This document shows, in pieces, positions 25,386-34,545 of a stretch of 64,000 nt of DNA. Location of the stretch: assembly GCA_024234165.1 (NCBI GenBank), contig JACKOP010000004.1, positions 224,501 to 288,500 of the forward strand, written 5' to 3'. This DNA comes from Pseudomonadales bacterium. GTDB lineage: Bacteria > Pseudomonadota > Gammaproteobacteria > Pseudomonadales > UBA5518. The position numbers and the translations under genes were made by a program. Positions within the stretch are counted from its first letter, which is position 1. Each line of letters begins with the position of its first letter. The notes beneath the pieces were generated by a model that had not been told where the DNA came from, searched no databases, and saw nothing but the letters and a program-made list of their open reading frames with translations.

Positions 25386-26822
25386 TTAGCCGAGGCCGCC
25401 GCGCGCCGCAACGACAGGCGACACGACAGGCGATGAGCGTCCTTCACGCACGCACGCCCAGGTCGTGACCAGGCGCAGCAGTTCGTCGATCACCGGCTTC
25501 CAGTCACCGGGGTCCGGTTGGCGCAGCAGCCGCAGCGTCGGGTACCACGGCGTCGTGTCTGCCCAGCGGCCGTAGATCCAATGCGCACTGTACGGCAGCA
25601 GGATCAGTGCGGGCTTTTCCATCGCAGCGGCAAGGCGCGCGACCACCCCATCCGTGGCGATCACCAGGTCCATCCGCTCAAGGATCGCAGCCGTATCGCC
25701 GAGATGGCGGCACCGCGTGCCGGCGTCGATCAGCAGGCCATCCGCATGCCCGGCGTGCGCACCCCCGGGCACGGGTTGTTTCTGCAGTGAAAACAGTTGC
25801 ACGCCCGGCAGTGCCGCGAGTCCGAGCAGGCGGCGCAGCGGCGGCGTGTCGCGCTCTGCGCCGGTATTCGAGCACACGACGCCGATTCGCAACGCCGCTC
25901 CGGAATCGGCGAAACGCTGCGCAGCCCACGCACGCGATTCGGCCGGCACGCTTACGGCCGCAGGCTCGGGAATCAGCCGTCCGCGCGGCTCGACCAGCCC
26001 CGGCAGGCTGAGCAGTGCGCACTGCAGATCGTGCTCGCGTTGGGCCGTGCCGGCATCGATGCTGGCCAGCAGGCGCACCGGCAGCGCCGCCAGCACCGGG
26101 TGCAGCGCGGCTGGGCAAACCAGGGTGGGCTCGGCACCGCGACGTACCAGTTGCGGGATGAAACGTGTTGCCCACAACGTGTCAGCCAGGCCACGCTCGG
26201 CGAGCAGCAGCAGGCGCTTGCCACCGATGCGCTCACCGCACCAGCGCGGCAGCGGCAGCTCCGGCACGCGAGCCGGCCGTAACCGCAGCCGTGCGTCGAA
26301 GTCCGGCCACGCCTGCGCCTGGTGTCCGCGCCGCAGGCGTATGCAGGCGCGTTCGAACAGCAGATCCGCACGCTCCGGCTCCGCGATCAGGCACTCGTCC
26401 AGCACCGCTTCTGCCTGCTCGAGGTTGCCGATTGCACCCAGGGTACGCGCATACTCCAGACGTGGACGGATGTGCCTGCCGTCGAGTGCCATCGCATTGC
26501 GGTGGCAACGCAGCGCCTGCTCGTGATGGCCGAGCACCAACCACAGCATGCCGAGATTGGTCCACGCCGCCGCACAATGCGGTGCAAGACGCAGTGCACG
26601 CTGGCAGCAAACCAGCGCTGCATCGGTGCACGCGCTGCTGCGCAACGCACTTGCCAGCGTCAGCCATCCGTCCACATCGTCCGGATGCTGCGCCAGATGA
26701 CGCTCGTAGTGTTCGATGGCGCCGCTGGTGTCGCCGGCGCGGTGACACGCGATTGCGATGCTCCAGTCATCCGCTACTGGCAGCGCCACCACGTTCATCG
26801 ACGATCGCATTCCCCCGTCCAT
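25386..26822 (-). CDS. TPR protein with GT9/GT41-like C-terminal domain
   Basis: About 478 residues if started at ATG 26822 (GGGAG eight bases upstream; frame open further back without good starts). Residues 25-190 are TPR units (AIEHYERHLAQHPDDVDGWLTLASAL, ALVCCQRALRLAPHCAAAWTNLG and following). The C-terminal half has the LLLLAERGLADTLWATRFIP and LPRWCGER motifs of bacterial TPR-glycosyltransferases (usual form GEQGLGDTLQFxRY), somewhat degenerate. It may glycosylate a protein or be an inactive relative. Divergent from the ParA-like gene. Function not assigned. Confidence 0.7.
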   Translation of the reverse strand: MDGGMRSSMNVVALPVADDWSIAIACHRAGDTSGAIEHYERHLAQHPDDVDGWLTLASALRSSACTDAALVCCQRALRLAPHCAAAWTNLGMLWLVLGHHEQALRCHRNAMALDGRHIRPRLEYARTLGAIGNLEQAEAVLDECLIAEPERADLLFERACIRLRRGHQAQAWPDFDARLRLRPARVPELPLPRWCGERIGGKRLLLLAERGLADTLWATRFIPQLVRRGAEPTLVCPAALHPVLAALPVRLLASIDAGTAQREHDLQCALLSLPGLVEPRGRLIPEPAAVSVPAESRAWAAQRFADSGAALRIGVVCSNTGAERDTPPLRRLLGLAALPGVQLFSLQKQPVPGGAHAGHADGLLIDAGTRCRHLGDTAAILERMDLVIATDGVVARLAAAMEKPALILLPYSAHWIYGRWADTTPWYPTLRLLRQPDPGDWKPVIDELLRLVTTWACVREGRSSPVVSPVVAARGGLG

Positions 26823-27036
26823 GGCCAAGGCTCCCGCGTCATTTACATCCCTGTAATGTTCGAGCACGCCCCGACAGTACGCCCGCCGCCCGGGCCATAC
26901 AAGCGCCGCAGCGCGAATTGGCCGCAACTCACCCGGTGGCTGCGCTCCACGGCGCTTCACGAGGCGCGTCACAGGACGGTTGGCGACCCCGAGGCAGTCC
27001 GTATAATGCGCCGAACCCTCACACACCCAGGCCCTG

Positions 27037-28527
27037 ATGCAGAACACGGTGACGTCACTGTTCGGTGATTCAAAGCCACCCGCCACCGCCACCCGCCGGG
27101 CGCGGGTGATCGCGATCACCAGTGGCAAGGGTGGGGTCGGCAAGACCAACATCACCGCCAACCTTGCGGTGGCGCTCGCACTGGGCGGCAAGCGCGTGTG
27201 TATCGTCGACGCCGACACCGGACTGGCGAACGTCAACATCGTGCTCGGTCTCAGGCCGAGCCACACGCTGGAGGATTTTCTCGACGGCGGGCTGCCGATC
27301 GAGGCGATCCTGATGGAAGGCCCGCGCGGTGTGCGCGTGGTGCCCGGCGCCTCCGGGATCGTCGAGTACGCGGACCTCGGCCGGCATCACCAGCAGTCGC
27401 TGCTGAACGGGATGCAGCGCCTCGAGCAGCAGTTCGACTATCTGCTGATCGATACCGCAGCAGGCATTGCCGACTCGGTGATCCGCTTCGTGCTTGCCGC
27501 AGAGCGCGCGCTGCTCGTGGTCTCGCCGGATCCGACATCGCTGACCGATGCCTTTGCGCTGACGCGCATTCTGAAGCGTAACCACTACAACGGTGCGCTG
27601 CACGTGGTGGTCAACATGGCCGACAGCGAAGCATCGGCACAGAAGATCTACCAGCGCTTTGCCCAGGCCGCGCTGAAGTACATGCAGATCGAGACCGACT
27701 GGTTCGGCCACGTCGCGGCGGACCGCGCGCTGGTCACCGCGGTGCGCCTGCAACACCCGGTACTGCTGGTGCAGCCCGATGCGCCGGCGAGTGTGTGTCT
27801 CCGCGCGCTGGCGCACCGTCTGGAGGAAGCATGCGCCGGTGAAGTTGGGCCCGGCATCGCGGAGCATCTGCGCTCGCTGCAGCCCGAAACCGCGGTGGAT
27901 CCGGCGAGTGCGGCGATCGAGATGATCCGCAACGCGCAGCCCACGCCACCGCTGGTGCGCGAAGCGAATCTCGGCGAACTGCACCGGCGCTTCATCGACT
28001 GCATCCAGGACGATCGCGGCAGCCCGGAGGAACTCGTCGCCGCGATCAAGCCGATCATCGACGCCTATGTGGCGCGTTTCCACTCGTTCCCGCTCGATAT
28101 GCGCGAGGCGATCTACCGCTACCTCGAGATGGCGGATTTCCCGGATCACGAGATCCGCAACCAGGTGATGCTGCTCGAACACCTGTACGAGAAGCGCTAT
28201 CAGCGTCCGCTGATGGACAAGGAAGACAGCCTGTTCCGGCTGTTGAACCAGGTGCGCAACTCGGAGCCGGAATTTGCCGAGACGATCGCACGCCTGCAGC
28301 AGAGCTACGAGCGCCAGTACCGGCCCGGACCGCAGGAAGCGTTGCTGGCGCTGCTGGAGCGGCTGCGTCAGCCGGAGACCGGCGAGCGGGATCTGGCCGA
28401 ATGCATCGAGGCGTTGCAGGCGCTGGGTATGGAGCGCTTCGGGCGCCGATTGTCACCCGATGCGGACGCGTTGCGCGAACGCATCCGTGCGTTGATCGAA
28501 GAGCCGTCGCAAACCCCGTCGGCATGA
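27037..28527 (+). CDS. MinD/ParA-family ATPase (FleN-like) with long C-terminal extension
   Basis: A 496-residue protein. Residues 20-270 are a deviant-Walker ATPase: ITSGKGGVGKTNITANLAVAL, VDADTGLANVNIVLGL and DYLLIDTAAGIADSV, closest to FlhG/FleN and MinD. The last 200 residues (MREAIYRYLEMADFPDHEIRN, LEHLYEKRYQRPL) form a helical domain I do not recognise. No FlhF or flagellar gene is nearby; type IV pilus genes are, so polar positioning of pili is a possible role (inference). The terminal residues SA and the stop codon are read from a repeat hairpin. Confidence 0.8.
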   Translation: MQNTVTSLFGDSKPPATATRRARVIAITSGKGGVGKTNITANLAVALALGGKRVCIVDADTGLANVNIVLGLRPSHTLEDFLDGGLPIEAILMEGPRGVRVVPGASGIVEYADLGRHHQQSLLNGMQRLEQQFDYLLIDTAAGIADSVIRFVLAAERALLVVSPDPTSLTDAFALTRILKRNHYNGALHVVVNMADSEASAQKIYQRFAQAALKYMQIETDWFGHVAADRALVTAVRLQHPVLLVQPDAPASVCLRALAHRLEEACAGEVGPGIAEHLRSLQPETAVDPASAAIEMIRNAQPTPPLVREANLGELHRRFIDCIQDDRGSPEELVAAIKPIIDAYVARFHSFPLDMREAIYRYLEMADFPDHEIRNQVMLLEHLYEKRYQRPLMDKEDSLFRLLNQVRNSEPEFAETIARLQQSYERQYRPGPQEALLALLERLRQPETGERDLAECIEALQALGMERFGRRLSPDADALRERIRALIEEPSQTPSA

Positions 28528-28712
28528 ATGCCGACCTACGAACATCCGTCGGCATGAATGCCGACCTACGTGGACCGGATTTCGTCATGTAGGTCGGGTT
28601 TCAACCCGACAGGTGTCGGCGTCGATCGTCGGCATGAATGCCGACCCACGAACATCCGTCGGCATGAATGCCGACCTACGAATATCCGTCGGCATGAATG
28701 CCGACCCACGTG
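28513..28712. repeat. REP-like hairpin array
   Basis: Five reversed CAT-type hairpins and one forward TTTCAA-type hairpin between the ParA-like gene and the M13 peptidase gene. The first one starts inside the coding sequence and provides its TGA. Confidence 0.9.
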
Positions 28713-28758
28713 GGTTATGATCGCGGCCTGCCACTGCCCGATGCACAGGAGCCCCCGC

Positions 28759-30837
28759 ATGACGCGTTTCGTTTCGTCCGTCGTACTGAGCGTCGCGCTG
28801 CTGCTGACAGGCTGCAGCGAAACGGCGCGGCGGGCGTCGGCGCCGCCCGCACCGACCATCGGCGACGCTGCCCCGCTGTACGCGAACGCGACGGGCATCG
28901 ATCGCAGCGGCTTCGATGAAAACGTGCGGCCGCAGGACGACTTCTTCGCGTGGGTGAACGGCGGCTGGGTTGCGCACACGCAGATTCCTCCCGACCGCAC
29001 GTGGTGGGGTGTGGTGCCGGAGCTGCGAGCCGAGAGCGAGGAACGCCAGCGCCTGATCATCGAGGAAATGGGCGCGCGCAACGATCGGGACACCACCTCG
29101 GTCGCGACGCAGATCGGTGCGTTCTTCACCAGTCTCACCGACCAGGCTCTGGTCGAAGGCAAGGGGGTGGAGCCGATTGCAGCCACGCTGGCACGTATCG
29201 ATGCGATCGACTCCTACGCCCAGCTCGCCGCTGCATTCGGCGCTGCCACTCTGCTCGGTGCCGATGCACCGCTCGCGGTCGGCGTGGTGCAGGATCCGGG
29301 CAGCCACGACCGCTATGTTCCCTACATCTGGCAGAGCGGGCTCGCACTGCCGGACCGCGAGTATTACCTGCGCGACGATGTGAAATTCCAGCGCATTCGC
29401 GCAGCGTACCCCGCCTACATCGCGCGGCTGCTCGCGCTCGGCGGCTATGGCGGCACGCCGGAGCAGGCTGCTGCGGTGTACGCGATCGAGCAGCGTCTTG
29501 CCGAGGCGCAATGGCCTGCCGAAGAAAACCGCGACATGAAGAAGCTGTACAACATGGTGCGTGTCACGGAACTGCCGCAGATCGCACCGGACTTCGCGTG
29601 GCCGCAGTACGTCGACGCCGCCGGACTCGGCGCACGGCCGGAACTGATGGCAGCGCAGTTCGATTACGTACGCGGCATCGGCTCGATCGTCACCGCGTTC
29701 CCGCTTGCTGCGTGGAAGGATTATCTGCGCTACCACGCGCTGAACGAAGCCGCTCCCTGGCTGTCGAGCGAATTCGAGCGCGCCCAGTTCGAATTCATGC
29801 AACGCGATGTATTGGGGCTCGCGGAGCTGGCGCCCGAATGGAAGCGCGCGGTGCGCGCGATCGACACGCTGGTCGGCGAGGCCGTGGGGCAGGTCTATGT
29901 GGAGCGCTATTTCCCGCCGGCCTACAAGCAGGCGATGCTCGAGCTGGTCGGCAACCTGATGGAGGCGTTTCGCGTCGGCATCACCGAGCTCGACTGGATG
30001 AGCGAGGAAACGAAGCGCAAGGCAGAAGCGAAGCGCGCGCGGCTCGTGACCAAGATCGGTTACCCCGACCGGTGGCGTGACTATTCGGGACTCGAGATCC
30101 GCGCCGACGATCCGCTCGGCAACCTCGCACGCGCGAACGCCTTCGAGTACCGCTACCAGCTCGGAAAGCTCGACCACCCGATCGATCGCGACGAGTGGGA
30201 GATGACGCCGCAGACCGTGAACGCGTATCACCAGCCGTTCATGAACGAAATCGTGTTTCCGGCCGGTTTCCTGCAGCCGCCGAACTTCAACATGGCGGCG
30301 GACCCTGCGGTCAACTACGGCGCGATCGGCTACGTGATCGGTCACGAGATCGGGCACGCATTCGACGACAAGGGGCGCGCCTTCGACCCGTACGGCAAGC
30401 TGAACGACTGGTGGAAGGCAGAAGACGCCGAACACTTCGATCGCACCGCCGCTCGGCTGGTGGAGCAATACAACGCTTTCAGCCCGGTGGCGGGAATGAC
30501 GATCAACGGCAAGCTGACGCTCGGCGAGAACATCGCCGATCTGACCGGGGTCACGATCGCCTATCGCGCGTATCGCGCTTCGCTCGGCGGCAAGGAGGCG
30601 CCGGTGATCGCTGGCCTGACCGGTGACCAGCGTTTCTTCATCGGCTTTGCCCAGGCCAACCGTGCACAGGTGCGCGAGGAGATGCTGCGCGCGATGCTGG
30701 TCAGCGATCCACATTCGCCGGCGCGTTTTCGCGTGATCGGGGTGCTGCGGAACTTCACCCCGTTTTACGAGGCCTTTGGTGTCAGCGAAGGCGATGGCAT
30801 GTATCTGTCGCCTGCCGAACGGGTAGCAATCTGGTGA
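28759..30837 (+). CDS. M13-family (neprilysin-like) zinc metallopeptidase, lipoprotein
   Basis: 692 residues from ATG 28759 with AGGAG eight bases before it; the longer frame is repeat sequence. VALLLTGCSE is a lipobox, so it is probably a periplasm-facing lipoprotein. PQDDFFAWVNGGWV opens the M13 N-terminal domain. The zinc site is VIGHEIGHAFDDKG (about residue 529) with the third ligand in ENIADLTG (about 590). NAYHQPFMNEIVFPAGFLQP is the substrate-side NAYY-like motif. It would trim peptides in the periplasm. Function in this organism unknown. Confidence 0.93.
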   Translation: MTRFVSSVVLSVALLLTGCSETARRASAPPAPTIGDAAPLYANATGIDRSGFDENVRPQDDFFAWVNGGWVAHTQIPPDRTWWGVVPELRAESEERQRLIIEEMGARNDRDTTSVATQIGAFFTSLTDQALVEGKGVEPIAATLARIDAIDSYAQLAAAFGAATLLGADAPLAVGVVQDPGSHDRYVPYIWQSGLALPDREYYLRDDVKFQRIRAAYPAYIARLLALGGYGGTPEQAAAVYAIEQRLAEAQWPAEENRDMKKLYNMVRVTELPQIAPDFAWPQYVDAAGLGARPELMAAQFDYVRGIGSIVTAFPLAAWKDYLRYHALNEAAPWLSSEFERAQFEFMQRDVLGLAELAPEWKRAVRAIDTLVGEAVGQVYVERYFPPAYKQAMLELVGNLMEAFRVGITELDWMSEETKRKAEAKRARLVTKIGYPDRWRDYSGLEIRADDPLGNLARANAFEYRYQLGKLDHPIDRDEWEMTPQTVNAYHQPFMNEIVFPAGFLQPPNFNMAADPAVNYGAIGYVIGHEIGHAFDDKGRAFDPYGKLNDWWKAEDAEHFDRTAARLVEQYNAFSPVAGMTINGKLTLGENIADLTGVTIAYRAYRASLGGKEAPVIAGLTGDQRFFIGFAQANRAQVREEMLRAMLVSDPHSPARFRVIGVLRNFTPFYEAFGVSEGDGMYLSPAERVAIW

Positions 30838-30895
30838 ATGCACGGCGACGCGCGATGCTGCGTATACTGCACGCCATGCCGTCGGGGGAATGCAG

Positions 30896-31879
30896 ATGAG
30901 CGAGGATCGCGCCCAACCGGAACGTGCGCGCCGGCGTCTGGTGCAGGGCGAAAAGCTGCGCGGCGCCGAGAAGGTGGCGCGCATCCCGGTCAAGGTGATC
31001 CCGACCGTCGAGCTGCCGCGCAAGCCCGACTGGATTCGCGTGCGCATGCCGGTGTCGCCGGAGGTTGCGCGCATCCGCGACGTGCTGCGTCGCCACCGGC
31101 TCGCGTCGGTATGCGAGGAAGCCGCGTGCCCGAACCTCGGCGAGTGCTTCAGTCACGGCACGGCGACGTTCATGATCATGGGCGAGATCTGCACGCGGCG
31201 CTGCCCGTTCTGCGACGTTGCGCACGGTAAACCCAACCCGCTCGATCCCGACGAGCCACGCCAGCTCGCCGAGGCGATCGCCGAGATGCGGCTGAATTAC
31301 GTGGTCGTCACCTCGGTGGATCGCGATGACCTGCGTGACAGCGGCGCAGGGCATTTCGCCGATTGCATTCGCGAAGTGCGTGCGTACAACCCGGGTATTC
31401 GTGTCGAGGTGCTGGTGCCCGATTTCCGCGGTCGCATGGACATCGCACTGGATATCCTCGAACGCGAACGACCGGATGTGTTCAATCACAACCTGGAGAC
31501 GGTGCCGCGGCTGTACCGGCAGGTACGCCCGGGGGCCGATTACGCGTGGTCGCTGGAGCTGCTGCGCCAGTACAAGCGCCGGTGTCCCGATGTCATCAGC
31601 AAGTCCGGGCTGATGCTCGGGCTCGGCGAGACCAACGGGGAAGTGATCGAGGTGATGCACGATCTGCGTGCGCACGACGTCGATATGCTCACGCTGGGAC
31701 AGTACCTGCAACCGAGTCGCAACCACCTGGCGGTGGAGCGTTTCGTACCGCCCGATGAGTTCGACGAACTCGGCGCGATGGCGCGCTCACTCGGGTTTCG
31801 CCAGGTCGCCAGCGCGCCGCTGGTGCGTTCCTCGTATCACGCCGATCGCCAGGCCGGGGAGGTTCCACCCGATTCGTGA
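30896..31879 (+). CDS. lipA: Lipoyl synthase
   Basis: 327 residues from ATG 30896, six bases after a GGGGGA; an ATG at 30890 is too close to that site. Auxiliary cluster cysteines C73, C78 and C84 (CEEAACPNLGEC) and the radical-SAM C99, C103 and C106 (CTRRCPFC) are all present, as is the C-terminal SSYHAD. It inserts two sulphurs into octanoyl groups made by LipB. lipB is 28 kb away in this window rather than adjacent. Confidence 0.96.
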   Translation: MSEDRAQPERARRRLVQGEKLRGAEKVARIPVKVIPTVELPRKPDWIRVRMPVSPEVARIRDVLRRHRLASVCEEAACPNLGECFSHGTATFMIMGEICTRRCPFCDVAHGKPNPLDPDEPRQLAEAIAEMRLNYVVVTSVDRDDLRDSGAGHFADCIREVRAYNPGIRVEVLVPDFRGRMDIALDILERERPDVFNHNLETVPRLYRQVRPGADYAWSLELLRQYKRRCPDVISKSGLMLGLGETNGEVIEVMHDLRAHDVDMLTLGQYLQPSRNHLAVERFVPPDEFDELGAMARSLGFRQVASAPLVRSSYHADRQAGEVPPDS

Positions 31880-31891
31880 CGCGTGTGCCGA

Positions 31892-32105
31892 GTCGGCATG
31901 AATGCCGACCTACGAACAACGTCGGCATGAATGCCGACCTACGTGGACCGGGTTTCGTCATGTGGGTCGGGTTTCGTCATGTAGGTCGGGTTTCAACCCG
32001 ACGTGTCGTGTGGGTCGGGTTTCAACCCGACAGGTGTCGGCGTCGCTCGTCGGCATGAATGCCGACCCACGAACAACGTCGGCATGAATGCCGACCTACG
32101 TGGAC
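31892..32105. repeat. REP-like hairpin array
   Basis: Mixed forward TTTCAA-type and reversed CAT-type hairpins with GTAG or GTGG feet between lipA and the GST gene. It includes a partial copy (GGTCGGGTTTCGTCATGTAGG) cut off at the loop, repeated near 28574 and 32906, which suggests composite units were copied. Confidence 0.9.
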
Positions 32106-32147
32106 CGGCGGACAGATCGGCGAAAGGGTTGCAGGGAGGTTCGGTTC

Positions 32148-32834
32148 ATGTACACGTTGCATATAGCGAACAAGAACTACTCGTCCTGGTCACTGCGTCC
32201 GTGGGTGTTGATGCGCACGCAGGACATCGCGTTCGAAGAGCGGCTGTGGACCTTCGGTGATGGCTCGAACCTGGACCGGTTCCGCGTGTTTTCACCATCT
32301 GGCCGGGTGCCGTGTCTGCACCATGACGGTTGCGTGGTCTGGGACTCGCTGGCGATCGTCGAGTATCTGGCAGAACACCACTGCGGCGTGTGGCCCGCCG
32401 ATGTGCGAGCGCGCGCGTGGGCGCGCAGTGCCGCGGCCGAGATGCACTCCGGATTCACTGCGCTGCGCAGCGCCTGCGGCATGAATTGCGGCGTGCGTGT
32501 GCGCCTGCACGCGTATTCGCCCGGACTGCAGGCCGATCTGGCGCGACTCGAGGCACTGTGGAGCGAGGGGCTGGAGCGCTTCGGCGGCGACTGGCTTGCG
32601 GGAGCAGCGTTTACGGCCGTGGACGCCTTCTTTGCACCGGTGGCGTTCCGTATCCAGACCTACGGGCTCGAGTTGGGCAACCCCGCAGCGCGCTACGCCG
32701 AACGCCTGCTGCAGTTGCCGGCAATGCGGGAGTGGTACGAGGCGGCGCTTGCCGAACCCTTGCGTGATGCCGGCCACGAAGCGGAATTGCTCGCGAGCGG
32801 CACCGTGCTCGAGGACCTGCGCGTTCCGGCGTAG
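32148..32834 (+). CDS. Glutathione S-transferase family protein
   Basis: 228 residues from ATG 32148, with GGGAGG upstream. MYTLHIANKNYSSWSLRPWV is the thioredoxin-fold N-terminus with the SSWSLR glutathione-site region. SGRVPCLHHDGCVVWDSLAIVEYLAE has the cis-Pro and the DSLAI motif. The C-terminal helical domain follows. Similar proteins are called GST-like in many gammaproteobacteria; substrate unknown. Its TAG stop is the foot of the following hairpin. Confidence 0.88.
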   Translation: MYTLHIANKNYSSWSLRPWVLMRTQDIAFEERLWTFGDGSNLDRFRVFSPSGRVPCLHHDGCVVWDSLAIVEYLAEHHCGVWPADVRARAWARSAAAEMHSGFTALRSACGMNCGVRVRLHAYSPGLQADLARLEALWSEGLERFGGDWLAGAAFTAVDAFFAPVAFRIQTYGLELGNPAARYAERLLQLPAMREWYEAALAEPLRDAGHEAELLASGTVLEDLRVPA

Positions 32835-33014
32835 GTCGGGCGTCGACCGTCGGCATGAATGCCGACCTACGAACATCCGTCGGCATGAATGCCGACCTAC
32901 GTGGACCGGGTTTCGTCATGTAGGTCGGGTTTCAACCCGACAGGTGTCGGCGTCGACCGTCGGCATGAATGCCGACCCACGAACAACCGTCGGCATGAAT
33001 GCCGACCTACGTGC
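32832..33014. repeat. REP-like hairpin array shared by two convergent gene ends
   Basis: The 170-base gap between the GST and holA stops consists of five hairpins. The first forward-oriented foot gives the GST stop (TAG) and the last reversed foot gives the holA stop (TAG on the minus strand). Confidence 0.9.
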
Positions 33015-34008
33015 GGGCGGCGGACAGGCGGGCGACCAGTTCCAGCAACGCGTCCCACGCATCGCGGCGATCCAGCCCCTTGATACAGCGGTCCACGTCG
33101 GCGGCGAGGCGCAGCGCCCGGTGCAGCCCCTGCGCCCCGAGCCGGCGCAGCGCGGCGTCGGTAGCCGGCTTGCCACGCTCCGCCCTCGTCGCCTGCTCAG
33201 CGCCCTCACCATCGGCACGCCGACGCGCGATGCGCAACACGCGACGGATCTCGTCGGTCAGCGCCCACAGCACCAGCGTTGCCTCGGTGCCCTCGGCCCG
33301 CAAACCCGAGAGCGTGCGCACGGCGGCCGCACGATCGCCCTCGAACACCCGGTCGCTGAGGTCGAATATCGAGTAGCGCGCGGAATCGGTCACCAGGGCT
33401 GCCAGCGCAGTTGCGTCGAGTGGCCCCGGCTCCGCAAGCAGTGCGAGCTTCTCGATTTCCTGGCGTGCCGCGAGCAGGTTGCCTTCGACACGCTCTGCGA
33501 GCAGTGCCACGGCGTCGCGCGCGGGCTGGAATCCGGCTGCGCGCAGGCGCTGTGTGATCCAGCCGGGAAGCTCGTTGCGGCGCAGTGGCCACACGCGCAA
33601 GGTGGCGCCCGCCTCCTCGATGGCGCGCACCCACGCAGATTTTTCGACCTCACGATCGAGCTTGCCGGCGAGTATCAGCACCACGTCTTCCGACGGTGGC
33701 AGGGCCGCGAGTTCACGCAGCGCCTGGCTGCCGACCGGGCCGAGCTTGGCACCGGCCAGGCGCACTTCGATCAGCTTGCGCTCGCCGAACAGCGACATGC
33801 CGCTGAATTCTGCACCGAGACGGTTCCAGTCGAAGTTCGCGTCGGCATCGAAGACCTGACGCTCGCTGATTCCTTGCGCCCGACATGCCGCGCGCAGCGC
33901 GTCGGCGCACTCCTGGATCAGCAGCGGCTCCTCGCCGTGGATCAGGTAGAACGGAAACAGCCGGGCCTTGAGGCGGGTGTGGAATTCCTCGACGCGCAGT
34001 ATCCGCAC
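33007..34008 (-). CDS. holA: DNA polymerase III delta subunit
   Basis: A 333-residue clamp-loader subunit. It begins MRILRVEEFHTRLKARLFPFYLIHGEEPLL, the standard HolA start. FGERKLIEVRLA, VVLILAGKLDR and GNLLAARQEIEKLALL are conserved blocks of the AAA+-like and helical domains. It opens the beta clamp at replication forks. It follows lptE on the minus strand with 15 bases between. Its stop codon lies in a repeat hairpin. Confidence 0.94.
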   Translation of the reverse strand: MRILRVEEFHTRLKARLFPFYLIHGEEPLLIQECADALRAACRAQGISERQVFDADANFDWNRLGAEFSGMSLFGERKLIEVRLAGAKLGPVGSQALRELAALPPSEDVVLILAGKLDREVEKSAWVRAIEEAGATLRVWPLRRNELPGWITQRLRAAGFQPARDAVALLAERVEGNLLAARQEIEKLALLAEPGPLDATALAALVTDSARYSIFDLSDRVFEGDRAAAVRTLSGLRAEGTEATLVLWALTDEIRRVLRIARRRADGEGAEQATRAERGKPATDAALRRLGAQGLHRALRLAADVDRCIKGLDRRDAWDALLELVARLSAART

Positions 34009-34023
34009 CGGTTGTCCCCTGCC

Positions 34024-34545
34024 CTACGGCCCGGTGGCTGCAGACGGCACGTAACGCAGTTGGCGCAGGATCTGCGCGGCAACGTCGTCTCGCAGTTCGC
34101 GGTGGATCAGTTGTTCCTCGCCCTGCAGCGCGATGATGCTGTTGGGGTCGAACGCATAGATGCGGCTCGACGTGACGGTGCGCGGGCCGAATACGGTCTC
34201 TCCGTCGGCGCTGCGCACCTCGAAGTCGATTGTCACGCGCATTTCCTGCTCGGCGGCGCGAGCGCGGCGGTCGAGTGACACCTTGCGGGTCGTAAGGTGC
34301 TCGGTGCCTAGATGCAGCAACGGGCTGTGGCCCGCATCAGTCACCACGTCGACCCCGGATGCCTCGAGCAGGCGTCTCATCTGTGCCGACAGCGCATCGT
34401 CGGCCTGCACGCTTTCGATACGCAGTTGACGCATCGGCAGCGTCGCCTCGCCGCTGCCGCGCGGATGCCAGCCGCAGGCGAGCAGCGCAAGTGTGGTGAC
34501 GGTGATGCAGGCGGCCCGCAACAGGGTGGTATGCATGGGAATCAT
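34024..34545 (-). CDS. lptE: LPS-assembly lipoprotein LptE
   Basis: About 173 residues; the start at 34545 overlaps the leuS stop by four bases, with a second ATG three codons on. TLALLACGWHPRG is a signal peptide with lipobox Cys. The mature part (RQLRIESVQADDALSAQMRRLL, SSRIYAFDPNSIIALQGEEQ) fits LptE, which plugs LptD in the outer membrane during LPS delivery. The leuS-lptE-holA order is conserved in gammaproteobacteria. Confidence 0.93.
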   Translation of the reverse strand: MIPMHTTLLRAACITVTTLALLACGWHPRGSGEATLPMRQLRIESVQADDALSAQMRRLLEASGVDVVTDAGHSPLLHLGTEHLTTRKVSLDRRARAAEQEMRVTIDFEVRSADGETVFGPRTVTSSRIYAFDPNSIIALQGEEQLIHRELRDDVAAQILRQLRYVPSAATGP

